Shown: positions 1-6,775 of the stretch, in pieces
Layout: the number at the start of each line of letters is the position of its first letter
Numbering within the stretch: position 1 is the stretch's first letter
Assembly (NCBI GenBank): GCA_964420455.1
Contig: CAYQTO010000110.1
Location: 1 to 12,411 of the forward strand
Origin: CAYQTO01 sp964420455
GTDB taxonomy: Bacteria > Sumerlaeota > Sumerlaeia > SLMS01
DNA: 12,411 nt
Direction: 5' to 3'
Position numbers and translations under genes: made by a program
The notes under the pieces: generated by a model
Databases searched by the model: none
Told to the model about the DNA's origin: nothing
The model's input: the letters and a program-made list of their open reading frames with translations, nothing else

Positions 1-1452
1 CTGCTGGGGACGCCGGTGGGGTTCTATGTCTATACGGCGCCGCTGATGTCCCACGCAACGTCCTTTGCCACGGTGGGGGCGTTGATCTGGGGGTGGCACC
101 GGACGCGGGGTGGGCGCACCTGGCGGGAGTGGGCGCTGCTGGGCGTGGTGGCCGGTGTGATGGTGATGGTGCGGCCACAGAACGCGGCGTTTCTGGTGAT
201 CTTTCTGGTGGAACTGGCATTCGTTCCCCCGCGTGGGCGCGAGGAGGTGAAGCGGCTTGGTCTTGGGATTCTCGTGGCGGCGGCGGGGGCCGTGGCGGCC
301 TTCATCCCCCAGATGATCGTGTGGGAACGTCTGTATGGAAATCCGCTCCAGCTTCCCAAGGTCGAGGAGATGCACTGGCTGGAGCCGGAGGGGTGGCGGG
401 TGCTGTTCAGCAGCTACCATGGTCTCTTGGCGTGGTCGCCGGTGCTGGCGTTGGTGGTGCCGGGGTTGGTGGCCGTGGGACGGCGCGACCGTGTGCTGGC
501 CTACGCGATGGGGCTGGCGATCCTGCTGCAGTATTACCTGAACGCGGCGAACGAGATCTGGTGGGCGGGGGGGAGTTTTTCAAACCGGCGCTTCGTGAAC
601 TGCGGGGTGCCGTTCCTGATCGGCCTCGCGGGTTTCTGGGGAATGCTGCGGCCGTGGCTGGCGGGGTTGGTGGCGGTCCCGCTGGCCGGGTGGAGCTTCG
701 CATTGTGGATGACGGAACGTGCGGGGCGCATCACGCTGGGGCCGTTCGAGCCGTGGTCGGGCTCGTTCTTCGAACGGGTGGGGGCGACGCTCTGGCCGTG
801 GGAGCTGGCAACGGCGTCGTTCGGTGATCTTGCGGGGTTTGGATGGGGGACGCGCCTTGTGCTTGTGATGGGCGCGAGCGCGGCCGTCGTCCTCCTTTAT
901 CAGAAATGGTCGCGGCGGGTTCCAATGGGCGTTCTTCGGGGAACGGGTGTGGCGATCCTTGTCTATACGCTTCTGCTGGCGCCGGCCCTGACGGGGCTGG
1001 CGGCCTGGCGGACCACTGCGCCGGATCCCGCGAGCCTCGACCCCCGCACGCCGGACCGCAACATCTCGCTCTACAGCGGCTACACGGAGTACGGCTTTTA
1101 TGCGATGGTGACCGATCGGGTGGAGGAGGCGGTGCTGGCGTATGAGATCGCACGCCGGCTGATCCCGGAGGCGTCAATTCCCTATCGGTACCTGGCGACC
1201 TTGCACCTGTACAAGCTGGAGGACCCGCATGGGGCGTTCGATCTGGCGGAGCAGGCGCTGGACCGGGACCCGGCCTACCGCATGGCGGCGCGGGTGTACC
1301 GCGAGGCGGGGGGACGCATCCTCGAGTCGGAGCCGTGGCGCGGGGAGGAGATCTTCGAGAAGGTGATCGCCCGTACCCGCGAGGCGGGAATGGAGGAGGA
1401 TGCGGAGGAGTTGCAGGCGATTCTGGATCGGGCCCGTTCCGGCAAGGAGTAA
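1..1452 (+). CDS. GT-C-like polytopic membrane protein with C-terminal TPR-like tail (5' partial)
   Basis: The frame is open from base 1 and ends at TAA 1450-1452, so the start lies upstream; a GTG at 16 has no special support. The 483 visible residues contain many hydrophobic segments in the first two thirds, a 'MSHATSF' segment and a 'VRPQN' loop between membrane helices. This pattern is seen in dolichyl-phosphate-mannose/ArnT-like GT-C glycosyltransferases, which move sugars from lipid-linked donors on the outer face of the cytoplasmic membrane. The catalytic N-terminal region with its acidic residues would be outside the window, so the enzyme class is inferred. The last roughly 130 residues are soluble. 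They include helix pairs such as 'PYRYLATLHLYKLEDP' followed by 'AFDLAEQALDRDPAYR', which fit a TPR-type repeat. It could instead be a non-catalytic membrane protein of the same fold. It converges with the next gene 46 nt away. Confidence 0.6.
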   Translation: MLGTPVGFYVYTAPLMSHATSFATVGALIWGWHRTRGGRTWREWALLGVVAGVMVMVRPQNAAFLVIFLVELAFVPPRGREEVKRLGLGILVAAAGAVAAFIPQMIVWERLYGNPLQLPKVEEMHWLEPEGWRVLFSSYHGLLAWSPVLALVVPGLVAVGRRDRVLAYAMGLAILLQYYLNAANEIWWAGGSFSNRRFVNCGVPFLIGLAGFWGMLRPWLAGLVAVPLAGWSFALWMTERAGRITLGPFEPWSGSFFERVGATLWPWELATASFGDLAGFGWGTRLVLVMGASAAVVLLYQKWSRRVPMGVLRGTGVAILVYTLLLAPALTGLAAWRTTAPDPASLDPRTPDRNISLYSGYTEYGFYAMVTDRVEEAVLAYEIARRLIPEASIPYRYLATLHLYKLEDPHGAFDLAEQALDRDPAYRMAARVYREAGGRILESEPWRGEEIFEKVIARTREAGMEEDAEELQAILDRARSGKE

Positions 1453-1498
1453 AAAGCAGGAGGAGCCGAGAGGGAGTCTTGCGCGAAAGGGAGCGCGA

Positions 1499-2698
1499 TC
1501 AGAGGCCCTTCATGAACTGATAGACCTGCTGGGGCTGGGTGTCGTTCTGGAAGGTAAAGTACTGGTTCTGGGAGTCGTTGCGCAGGACGACGAGGGTGGG
1601 GACGCGGGCAATGCGGAGGCTGCGGGCGAACTGGAGGGCGGAGGAGTCGCTGACGTCGAGGAAGTAAATGGTGCGGGGAGCGAGGAGCTGGATGGCGTCG
1701 GGGTGGAGGAGGTAGTTGCGCTCGAAGAGGCGGCAGAGTTCAACGCGTTCAGAGCGGGCGTAGATAAGGACTTCGCCATCGGCGGCGAGGGTCTGCTGGG
1801 CGGCGAGGGGGCTGTAGCGCTGCCAGTCGACCCGGGGGGCGGGGGCGGCCTGCTGGCGGGCGACGGCGGCGGCCTCGTTGGCCGGGGCGTTGGGGTTCAT
1901 GATGAGGTTGCCGGCAAGGCGCTCGCGCGGGAGTTCCTGCGACGAGAGATTGTTGACCGGGTCCTGGACGTTGATCTGGAGGCGGCCGTTGTAGAGCTGG
2001 GATTCGCCGGTGGCGAAGACGGAAGTGCCGGGCTGGGTGAGGTTTTCCACCGGCAGGTTGCTGCGGTTCCAGTAGACGATCTCGAGCTGGCGGTCGCCTT
2101 CGCGGAGGTAGATGATGTTGGGAGCGCCGGAGGACCAGGACGCACGAAAGTCGGCAACCGTGCCGCGGACCGAGACGAGGTTGCCCTGGAGCCGGAAGAG
2201 GGTCTCGAAGTCGGAAATCTCGAAATAGCGGTTGAGCGCGCGGGGGTTGGTGACCTTTCCGTCGGCGGTTTGGGGAAGGCGTCCACCGGGGAGGAGGAGC
2301 TTGGAGGGGGAGCCGGTGTTGGGATACCCCTCGATCCAGATCTGGGTGTCGGACTGGACCTTGACCTGGAGGCGGCCGCGGTAATCGATGACTTCGCCGC
2401 GGGCGCGGACCTTCGTGCCCACGGGGGGCAGACCACGGTCCTGGAAGAGTTCCTCGGCGATGTCCGACCAGAAGATGACTTCGAAGACTTCGGGCTGCTC
2501 CTTGAAGATCAGGCGGAAGGGGCGCTGGTCCTCGTCCGGGACTTCGACCTTGCGAATCGCCCCATCGACGATGAGGGTCCGGCCGAGGTCGTTGTTCGTA
2601 ATCGAGGTCGCCTCGACAACGTTGCCGGGCTGCTGGGCGACCACTGGGACGGCGGCGGCGAAGAGAAAGATGGAAAGCAGGAAAAGGACGGTCCGCAT
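1499..2698 (-). CDS. Exported protein with two OB-fold-like repeats and a degenerate thioredoxin-like domain
   Basis: This 399-residue protein starts at ATG 2698-2696 and ends with TGA at 1501-1499. The frame is open further upstream to 3034, but only this start has a good Shine-Dalgarno (AGGAG, 7 nt away) and begins a signal peptide: a hydrophobic stretch at residues 4-19 ending 'VVAQQ'. Residues about 42-124 and 172-247 look like two copies of one beta-rich unit. Each has a 'G.V' start, a 'hEVIFW' or 'LEIVYW' strand, 'PGT.V.A.GE' and 'Y.GRLQI.VQ', which suggests tandem OB folds. Residues about 300-399 resemble thioredoxin: 'GEVLIYARS', then 'VELC' where CxxC is expected, and a cis-Pro-like 'RVPTLVVL' at 364-371. 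Only C322 remains, so ordinary disulfide exchange is unlikely. The site is probably periplasmic. I do not recognise the full architecture; ligand and function are unknown. Confidence 0.8.
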   Translation of the reverse strand: MRTVLFLLSIFLFAAAVPVVAQQPGNVVEATSITNNDLGRTLIVDGAIRKVEVPDEDQRPFRLIFKEQPEVFEVIFWSDIAEELFQDRGLPPVGTKVRARGEVIDYRGRLQVKVQSDTQIWIEGYPNTGSPSKLLLPGGRLPQTADGKVTNPRALNRYFEISDFETLFRLQGNLVSVRGTVADFRASWSSGAPNIIYLREGDRQLEIVYWNRSNLPVENLTQPGTSVFATGESQLYNGRLQINVQDPVNNLSSQELPRERLAGNLIMNPNAPANEAAAVARQQAAPAPRVDWQRYSPLAAQQTLAADGEVLIYARSERVELCRLFERNYLLHPDAIQLLAPRTIYFLDVSDSSALQFARSLRIARVPTLVVLRNDSQNQYFTFQNDTQPQQVYQFMKGL

Positions 2699-2705
2699 AG
2701 GGGTT

Positions 2706-2710
2706 CTCCT
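2706..2710 (-). promoter_or_regulatory. Ribosome binding site deciding the start of the OB/thioredoxin-like gene
   Basis: On the minus strand the bases read AGGAG, 7 nt before ATG 2698-2696. Together with the signal peptide that begins at this ATG, it rejects the longer 511-residue reading that would start at 3034 inside the divergent gene. Confidence 0.75.
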
Positions 2711-2823
2711 GAAATAGAACAAGAGGTTAGCAGAACCGGCAGCCTTCGGCAAAAAGCAAGTGATCATGCCGTGAATAAACAGTGAATTCCGATGGCGGAA
2801 TGCTTTTTGGCCGTCCGGAGAGC

Positions 2824-2827
2824 GGAG
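2824..2827 (+). promoter_or_regulatory. Ribosome binding site deciding the DUF507 gene start
   Basis: GGAG lies 9 nt before ATG 2837. The upstream in-frame ATG at 2792 has no comparable site, and its extra 15 residues would be encoded in the intergenic region, so 2837 is preferred. A second in-frame ATG at 2843 is possible but too close to this site. Confidence 0.55.
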
Positions 2828-2836
2828 CAAACACCG

Positions 2837-3127
2837 ATGGCCATGGATTTTCGACCCCCCAGGGAGCGTTTGGAACAGCTGGCCGATCGGGTCGTGGAGG
2901 CCTTGGAGAAGGCAGGGGACGTCGAGGTCCTCGACGCGGACGGCGTCCGGGCGGTGGTGAAGGCAACGCTGATTGAGAACCTTCGGGAGGAGTTTGAGTT
3001 GGAGCGCGAGGCGTTCGAGATGCTCCGGTCCCACGGGCAGAAGATCTACGAGCAGAACGCGGACTTCCAGAAGATGCTTCTGGAGGGGAAGAAGATCCTG
3101 GCGAAGAAGCGGAACTTCACGCTGTGA
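2837..3127 (+). CDS. DUF507 family protein
   Basis: A small, highly charged, mostly helical 96-residue protein without signal peptide or membrane segment, so probably cytoplasmic. The pattern matches DUF507: an N-terminal helix with 'LADRVVEALEKAGDVEV' (residues 15-31), a central helix 'ADGVRAVVKATLIENLREEF' (34-53), and the hallmark end with 'YEQNADFQKMLLEGKKILAKKRNFTL' type residues (71-96), where family members end in 'LAKKRGhhL'. No biochemical role is established for the family as far as I know. The stop codon overlaps the GTG start of the following permease gene by 4 nt (3124-3127), which indicates co-transcription and probably translational coupling. The family call is from pattern memory and could be tested by a profile search. 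Confidence 0.8.
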   Translation: MAMDFRPPRERLEQLADRVVEALEKAGDVEVLDADGVRAVVKATLIENLREEFELEREAFEMLRSHGQKIYEQNADFQKMLLEGKKILAKKRNFTL

Positions 3128-3861
3128 GCGCGGGTGAGCCGTCGGAGGTCGGGGAGTGGTTCCGGCGGACGGGGATCGGGCTGGGGCTGCTGGCGAACGA
3201 TCATTACCGGCGCGATGGGCTGGTGCTTGTGGCTTTGGCGGTACGCCGTATGGTGACCTGGCGGGCGGCGGTGCTGCTTGTGATGTTTCCGGTGGCAGCG
3301 GCCGGGCTGGTGTACGAGTTCGAGCTTTCCGCGCGGAGCCTCTTCGACCTCGTCCAGGCCCTGGTTCTGGGGGCGGCGCTCGCGGCAGGGGCGACGTTGT
3401 TCAGCCGCGAGCGCGAGGCGGGCACCTTCGAGTTGCAGTGGCTGGCGACCGGGTCCGAGCGCCAACTGCTGCGGCTGAAGTTCCTGTCGCTTCTCATCGG
3501 TCTTCTGGTCTTGGCGGGGGCGACGACATCGGGGGCCGTGTCGGTCGATGGCGAGTGGGACCGGCTGCCGACGTTCCTCTTCTTCGCGATCACGACATCC
3601 TGGTTCGTGTTGGTGGTGATGGCGTATATCGGGACGTACCTGACGCAGAGCTGGGCGGCGGGGTTATTGGGAGCGGCGCTTCTCGGGGGGACCTACGCGT
3701 ATTACCTCGGATCAACGACGATGTTGAATCCCTTTCTGAATCCGGTGAAGCCGGAGAATTTCCGTGGCGACCTGCCATTGGTGGCGAACCGGGTGTTCCT
3801 GATTTTAACGGTGCTTGTGGTGACGTCGGCGACGGCGCGGCGGCTGCGGCGGGCACTGTAA
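3124..3861 (+). CDS. ABC-2-type transporter permease-like membrane protein
   Basis: A 245-residue protein read from GTG 3124, within the GTGA overlap with the DUF507 stop; this coupling is the reason for choosing this start, since no strong Shine-Dalgarno is present. About six membrane segments are visible (roughly residues 46-64, 76-93, 117-135, 148-170, 177-197, 221-237). Between the second and third lies 'FSREREAGTFELQWLATG' (93-110), the cytoplasmic coupling signature of ABC-2 permeases ('EREQGTLELLLxxP'), followed by 'LLRLKFLS', also typical. Such permeases pair with an ATPase to export lipids, polysaccharides or drugs, or act in gliding/ABC systems. No ATPase gene is adjacent in the window, so the partner must be encoded elsewhere. 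Substrate unknown. Confidence 0.7.
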   Translation: MSAGEPSEVGEWFRRTGIGLGLLANDHYRRDGLVLVALAVRRMVTWRAAVLLVMFPVAAAGLVYEFELSARSLFDLVQALVLGAALAAGATLFSREREAGTFELQWLATGSERQLLRLKFLSLLIGLLVLAGATTSGAVSVDGEWDRLPTFLFFAITTSWFVLVVMAYIGTYLTQSWAAGLLGAALLGGTYAYYLGSTTMLNPFLNPVKPENFRGDLPLVANRVFLILTVLVVTSATARRLRRAL

Positions 3862-3883
3862 CCGAGCCCGGTGCCTCGGGGTG

Positions 3884-3906
3884 TGGCCCGCGACAACGGT
3901 GGGCCA
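3884..3906 (+). terminator. Possible terminator hairpin after the permease gene
   Basis: An 8-bp stem (one G-T wobble), TGGCCCGC (3884-3891) with GTGGGCCA (3899-3906), encloses a 7-nt loop 22 nt after the permease stop codon. A second, 5-bp hairpin CCGAG/CTCGG sits just before it at 3862-3879. Neither is followed by a T-run, so intrinsic termination is only a suggestion. The remainder of the 202-nt gap to the recombinase gene shows nothing else I can name. Confidence 0.35.
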
Positions 3907-4063
3907 AACGGGTCGACTTGAGGAAGAGTGCCAACGCGGGCGTGCGGGTACCTGTCTGTGCCTCAGAGGGGAGTGCCTTTGGTCTTTGTCCATGCCGTCG
4001 AGGCGGGCGTGAGGGAGCCGTTTCCCTTGCCGTGGTGGATGGTTTCCAAGGCTGCATTCGCCC

Positions 4064-4981
4064 ATGGCGGGTATGAACTTTTCCGAGGGCTTGGCGGAGT
4101 TCGATCGGTTTCTGCGGGCAGAGAAAAACCTCAGTCCGCGGACGCGGGCGGCTTATGCCCACGACCTTGGGCAATTCGCGGCGTTCCGCTGGCCGGAGGT
4201 CCCGGGAGATGGGTTGCTGGAGGATGTCTCGATCGCCGATGTGCGGTCGTTTCTGGCGCACCTGCGCGAGGACCGGGGTCACAAGCCCGCAACCATGGCC
4301 CGCACCTTGTCGTCGTTGCGGGCGTTTTTCGATTATGCGTTGGAGCGTGAATGGCTCGAGGTGTCGCCGTGCACGGGGCTGGAGCGGCCGCGTCCCCGGC
4401 GCAAGTTGCCGGTATATCTTGGGGTGGAGGAGCTCCGGCGGCTGGTGGAGGCGCCGGATGGGGAGACGACCGGGGGCAAGCGGGACCGGGCAATGCTGCT
4501 GCTGATGGCGTTCGCGGGGTTGCGGCTGCAGGAGACGGTGGGGTTGGACGAGCGGCACGTGAGTCTGGAGGCACGGGCGATCCGGGTGCTGGGCAAGGGG
4601 AGCAAGGAACGGCTGGTGCCCCTTAACGAGGATGCGGCGCGGATGCTGGCGGAATGGATGGCGGTGCGGGCGCCGGCGGCGGGGGAAAAGGCGCTGTTCC
4701 TTAACCGCCGGGGGACGCGGATTTCCGGGCGGATGGTGGAGAAGATCGTGGAGAAGCACGCGAGGGCGGCGGGGGTATGGCGGCCGGGCCTGTCACCGCA
4801 CAAGCTGCGGCACACGTTCGCGACCATGCTGCATCACAACGACGTGGACCTGGTGGAGATTCAGGCGCTGCTGGGGCATGCGTCGATTTCCACGACGCAG
4901 ATCTATACGCACGTGGATCGGAGGCGGCTGCGGGAGGCGGTGCGGCGGCTGGACGACCTCGCCCGGGGGACGGGGGGCTAG
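4064..4981 (+). CDS. xerC: Tyrosine recombinase of the XerC/XerD type
   Basis: A full-length (305 residues) site-specific recombinase of the kind that resolves chromosome dimers at dif together with FtsK. The N-terminal SAM-like DNA-binding domain spans about residues 5-95 ('LRAEKNLSPRTRAAYAHDL', 'SSLRAFFDYALE'). The catalytic domain follows from about 113. All active-site residues are visible: R154 (AGLRLQE), K178 (GKGSKER), H246 and R249 (PHKLRHTF), H272 (LLGHASIS) and nucleophile Y281 (TTQIYTHVD). 'AGLRLQE', 'LFLNRRGTRIS' and 'HKLRH' read closer to XerC than XerD, but the distinction is not firm; it could also be a single-Xer system. The start could be ATG 4064 or ATG 4073; ribosome binding sites are weak for both. 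The TAG stop is immediately followed by the stop codon of the convergent gene. Confidence 0.9.
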   Translation: MAGMNFSEGLAEFDRFLRAEKNLSPRTRAAYAHDLGQFAAFRWPEVPGDGLLEDVSIADVRSFLAHLREDRGHKPATMARTLSSLRAFFDYALEREWLEVSPCTGLERPRPRRKLPVYLGVEELRRLVEAPDGETTGGKRDRAMLLLMAFAGLRLQETVGLDERHVSLEARAIRVLGKGSKERLVPLNEDAARMLAEWMAVRAPAAGEKALFLNRRGTRISGRMVEKIVEKHARAAGVWRPGLSPHKLRHTFATMLHHNDVDLVEIQALLGHASISTTQIYTHVDRRRLREAVRRLDDLARGTGG

Positions 4982-5695
4982 TTACTTGCGGCGCAGGAGT
5001 CCCATGGGGGTGCACTCGGCACCTTGACCAAGGGGGTTGTCCTTGAGGGCAGCCTCGACGAGGGGGCGCCGGACGCCACGGCTGGCACCGAGAACCCAGC
5101 TGCCGCCGACGTCGTTGACGTCGACGATGGCGGTGGGCAGTCCGCAGAGGCGATAGAGGGCGGTGGCAACGCCGTCCGGGTCCTTGGGGCCGAGGATGAC
5201 GCAGTCGGGCTGGAGGGGCGACGTGGTGGCGGCGTCGATGGTGGCGGCCTGGGGCCCGGCCACGCGATAGAAGTCGCCCTTGCGACCGGCGAGCTTGCCG
5301 ATGGCGCCGGCACCGGCCGCCAGCCAGATGCGCCAGGCCCCGCATTCGTTCACCGCGCACTGCATGCTGGAGGGACGGCGAAGCCCGATTCCGTAGGGGA
5401 CCTTGGCGACGTAGCGCCACAACACGCGCGCGGTGAAGCCGATCCGGATTTCGTTCTCGGGGATGGCGCGTCCCTGGGTCACGGCCACGGCCTTTTCGCT
5501 GATGAAAAGAATGTCGCCCGGGCGGGCATGGGGCACCGCGTAGCGCTCGACCACATGGGCGAGGTTCGATTCGCTGGTGAGCACGGGGGTGCGCAGGGGA
5601 ATCCGCAGGTAGTCGCGATTGCGGAGGCGGATGGCAAGGGCACGGTTGGGGTTGGCCTGGAAGGCGGGCTGGGCGGGCGACAGGGCGATCGACAT
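4982..5695 (-). CDS. Coenzyme F420-0:L-glutamate ligase-like protein
   Basis: A 237-residue cytoplasmic protein from ATG 5695-5693, chosen over longer readings (to 5908) because AAGGA lies 7 nt upstream. It resembles the CofE/F420_ligase family (PF01996): 'NRDYLRIPLRTPVLT' near the N-terminus, 'ARPGDILFISEKAVAVTQGR' pattern at 57-76 (GDhLhhxxKhVxxxxGR in the family), and 'GLPTAIVDVNDVGGSW' at 185-200 near the C-terminus. True CofE adds glutamates by gamma linkage to F420-0 using GTP and divalent metal. Relatives of this domain also occur in bacteria not known to make F420, where the substrate is unknown. No other F420 gene (cofC, cofD, cofG/H) is present in the window, so the reaction stays open. 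It converges with xerC with zero spacing. Confidence 0.7.
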   Translation of the reverse strand: MSIALSPAQPAFQANPNRALAIRLRNRDYLRIPLRTPVLTSESNLAHVVERYAVPHARPGDILFISEKAVAVTQGRAIPENEIRIGFTARVLWRYVAKVPYGIGLRRPSSMQCAVNECGAWRIWLAAGAGAIGKLAGRKGDFYRVAGPQAATIDAATTSPLQPDCVILGPKDPDGVATALYRLCGLPTAIVDVNDVGGSWVLGASRGVRRPLVEAALKDNPLGQGAECTPMGLLRRK

Positions 5696-5702
5696 GGCCG
5701 AG

Positions 5703-5707
5703 TCCTT
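5703..5707 (-). promoter_or_regulatory. Ribosome binding site deciding the start of the F420 ligase-like gene
   Basis: On the minus strand the bases read AAGGA, 7 nt before ATG 5695-5693. The upstream in-frame starts (such as ATG 5785) have no comparable site, and the added residues look unlike the family N-terminus. Confidence 0.6.
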
Positions 5708-5778
5708 GGCAGGGTGGGATGTCACGACAGCGCGCGCCGAAGGATTCCACACGGTCAATGCGATTCGCACCGCTTGTC

Positions 5779-5807
5779 TTGACATCGGTTTGCGGGGCCC
5801 CGTGAAT
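5779..5807 (+). promoter_or_regulatory. Possible promoter for the small membrane protein-alkyltransferase pair
   Basis: A perfect TTGACA (5779-5784) is followed after 17 nt by GTGAAT (5802-5807), a poor -10 match (3 of 6). Transcription would begin around 5813-5816, directly before ATG 5817, which has no Shine-Dalgarno, so a leaderless or near-leaderless message is possible. In such GC-rich DNA a perfect -35 box is notable, but the -10 is weak and the call is tentative. Confidence 0.25.
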
Positions 5808-5816
5808 CCTCGGCTT

Positions 5817-6236
5817 ATGGCTGTTTTGCCCGCCCCCCGCTCCTGTTCTGTCGACCGGCCCGCGCTGCTGATCGGGATTGTGATGATCCCGCTTGCGGCG
5901 ACGGGCATCCTCGGTTCGGGAGCCTATGCCGCACGGATGGCGGCGCAATCGGGCCCGGCGCCCCACAGCACGGAGATTGTCCGGGCGGTGCTGCACGGCG
6001 AGCGCGACCGCCGCGAGGATGGCGTCGCGGGGATCATCTCGCCCGCCTCCTGGGACGACGACGAGACCCTCCACGGGGGAATGATGCCCCACGAGGGCGC
6101 TGCCCCCGCCGGTGGCCCCGACGGCCTTGTCCTCCTACCCGCCGGCCCCCCCCGCAACCGGATCGAGACCCGCCCGGGATGTGGAATCCCCCATGCCCGA
6201 CCGGGAAACCGAGGCCCCCCCGGAGACCTCACATGA
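5817..6236 (+). CDS. Hypothetical single-pass membrane or exported small protein
   Basis: I do not recognise this 139-residue protein. A short N-terminus (residues 1-14) precedes one hydrophobic segment at about 15-36 ('PALLIGIVMIPLAATGILG'), then a soluble tail: a charged helix-like part (51-70, 'EIVRAVLHGERDRRED') and a long Gly/Pro-rich end (91-139). It could be a membrane anchor or an uncleaved signal. Evidence that it is a real gene: codon third positions are strongly G/C in this frame, and its TGA stop overlaps the ATG of the alkyltransferase gene in an ATGA (6233-6236), the usual sign of coupled genes. The frame is open upstream to 5619, but that part would overlap the divergent gene, so ATG 5817 is the likely start, although it has no ribosome binding site. 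Confidence 0.5.
   Translation: MAVLPAPRSCSVDRPALLIGIVMIPLAATGILGSGAYAARMAAQSGPAPHSTEIVRAVLHGERDRREDGVAGIISPASWDDDETLHGGMMPHEGAAPAGGPDGLVLLPAGPPRNRIETRPGCGIPHARPGNRGPPGDLT
6222..6225 (+). promoter_or_regulatory. Ribosome binding site deciding the alkyltransferase start
   Basis: GGAG lies 7 nt before ATG 6233, inside the end of the upstream gene. It supports this start over the in-frame ATG at 6179, whose 18 extra residues are proline-rich and unlike the family. Confidence 0.6.
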
Positions 6237-6775
6237 GTCACGTGCCCTGGACGTGGTCCCCCTACAGCGGGGGATCCTTCGGGCTCGGGATGGTGGTCTG
6301 CCGCGGCGAGGCGGCCGCCCGCATCTGGCTTCCGGCCAAGCGGGCGGACTCGCTAAAGATGATGAAGGAAATGGCGGACTTCTTTACGAGGATGGGCGCG
6401 GACCGGAAGCCCGGCGGAGCGGCGGAAAGCGTCGCGCGCCGCATCGAGGCCTACCTCACCGTGGGCGGCGACCTGTCCGACATCCCCCTCCATCCCCCCG
6501 AGGGAAGCACCTTTAACCGGCGCGTGCTCGAGGCCTGCCACGCCATCCCCTACGGCCAGGTGATCACCTATCGCGACCTGGCGGAGAGGGCGGGCAACGT
6601 TCTGGCCTCGCGAGCCGCCGGCACCTCCATGGCGCGCAATCCTCTTCCCCTGCTGGTTCCCTGCCACCGCGTGATCCGCACCGATGGTGGGCTCGGGAAC
6701 TACGGCGGGGGCGAGAGGATGAAGCGCCGCCTTCTGGAGATCGAAGGAGCAACCGTCCCGAAGCGTTCCCACTGA
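6233..6775 (+). CDS. ogt: Methylated-DNA--protein-cysteine S-methyltransferase (O6-alkylguanine alkyltransferase)
   Basis: A 180-residue suicide DNA repair protein that takes alkyl groups from O6-alkylguanine onto its own cysteine. The C-terminal domain is clear: 'TFNRRVLEACHAIPYGQVITYRDLA' (93-117), a helix-turn-helix with the probable arginine finger R127 (ASRAAG), active-site C144 in 'LVPCHRVIRTDGGLGNYGGG' (141-160), and the terminal 'KRRLLEIEG' helix (164-172). The N-terminal part (1-85) is poorly conserved, as usual in the family. The domain stands alone, without the AraC-type activator parts of Ada, so it is an Ogt/MGMT type. It overlaps the upstream small gene by 4 nt and lies 73 nt before secA on the same strand. 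Confidence 0.92.
   Translation: MSHVPWTWSPYSGGSFGLGMVVCRGEAAARIWLPAKRADSLKMMKEMADFFTRMGADRKPGGAAESVARRIEAYLTVGGDLSDIPLHPPEGSTFNRRVLEACHAIPYGQVITYRDLAERAGNVLASRAAGTSMARNPLPLLVPCHRVIRTDGGLGNYGGGERMKRRLLEIEGATVPKRSH

Larger units (their letters stand above)
2699..2836. promoter_or_regulatory. Divergent intergenic region, probable promoters for both flanking genes
   Basis: This 138-nt spacer lies between two divergently transcribed genes and is visibly richer in A and T than its surroundings (for example 'gtgaataaacagtgaatt' at 2771-2788). Promoters for both directions should therefore lie here. No box pair matches consensus well: on the minus strand TTGCCG and TAACCT with a 17-nt spacer is the best I can see, and it is weak. 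No clear operator palindrome was found. Confidence 0.4.

Noticed and set aside
1400..2785. Long plus-strand open frame (461 codons) across the exported OB/thioredoxin-like gene
   Set aside because: Its translation is monotonous in G, E, V, D and L, the usual antisense shadow of a GC-rich gene. The opposite strand has a signal peptide, ribosome binding site and recognisable folds.
3862..4063. Search for a tRNA or other structured RNA gene in the permease-recombinase gap
   Set aside because: No cloverleaf, T-loop 'GGTTCRA' box or CCA end is visible; only short hairpins were found.
3590..4759. Minus-strand open frame (389 codons) across the permease-recombinase gap
   Set aside because: It is antisense to the recombinase active-site region and the permease, and has repetitive Pro/Arg/His composition, so no separate gene is supported in the gap.
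5024..5782. Plus-strand open frame (252 codons) opposite the F420 ligase-like gene
   Set aside because: Gly/Ala/Asp-rich antisense shadow; the minus-strand frame has the family motifs and a ribosome binding site.
4701..6092. Minus-strand open frame (463 codons) spanning the recombinase end, the ligase-like gene and the gap
   Set aside because: It crosses several convincing genes and is rich in Arg, Pro and His, with no recognisable motif.
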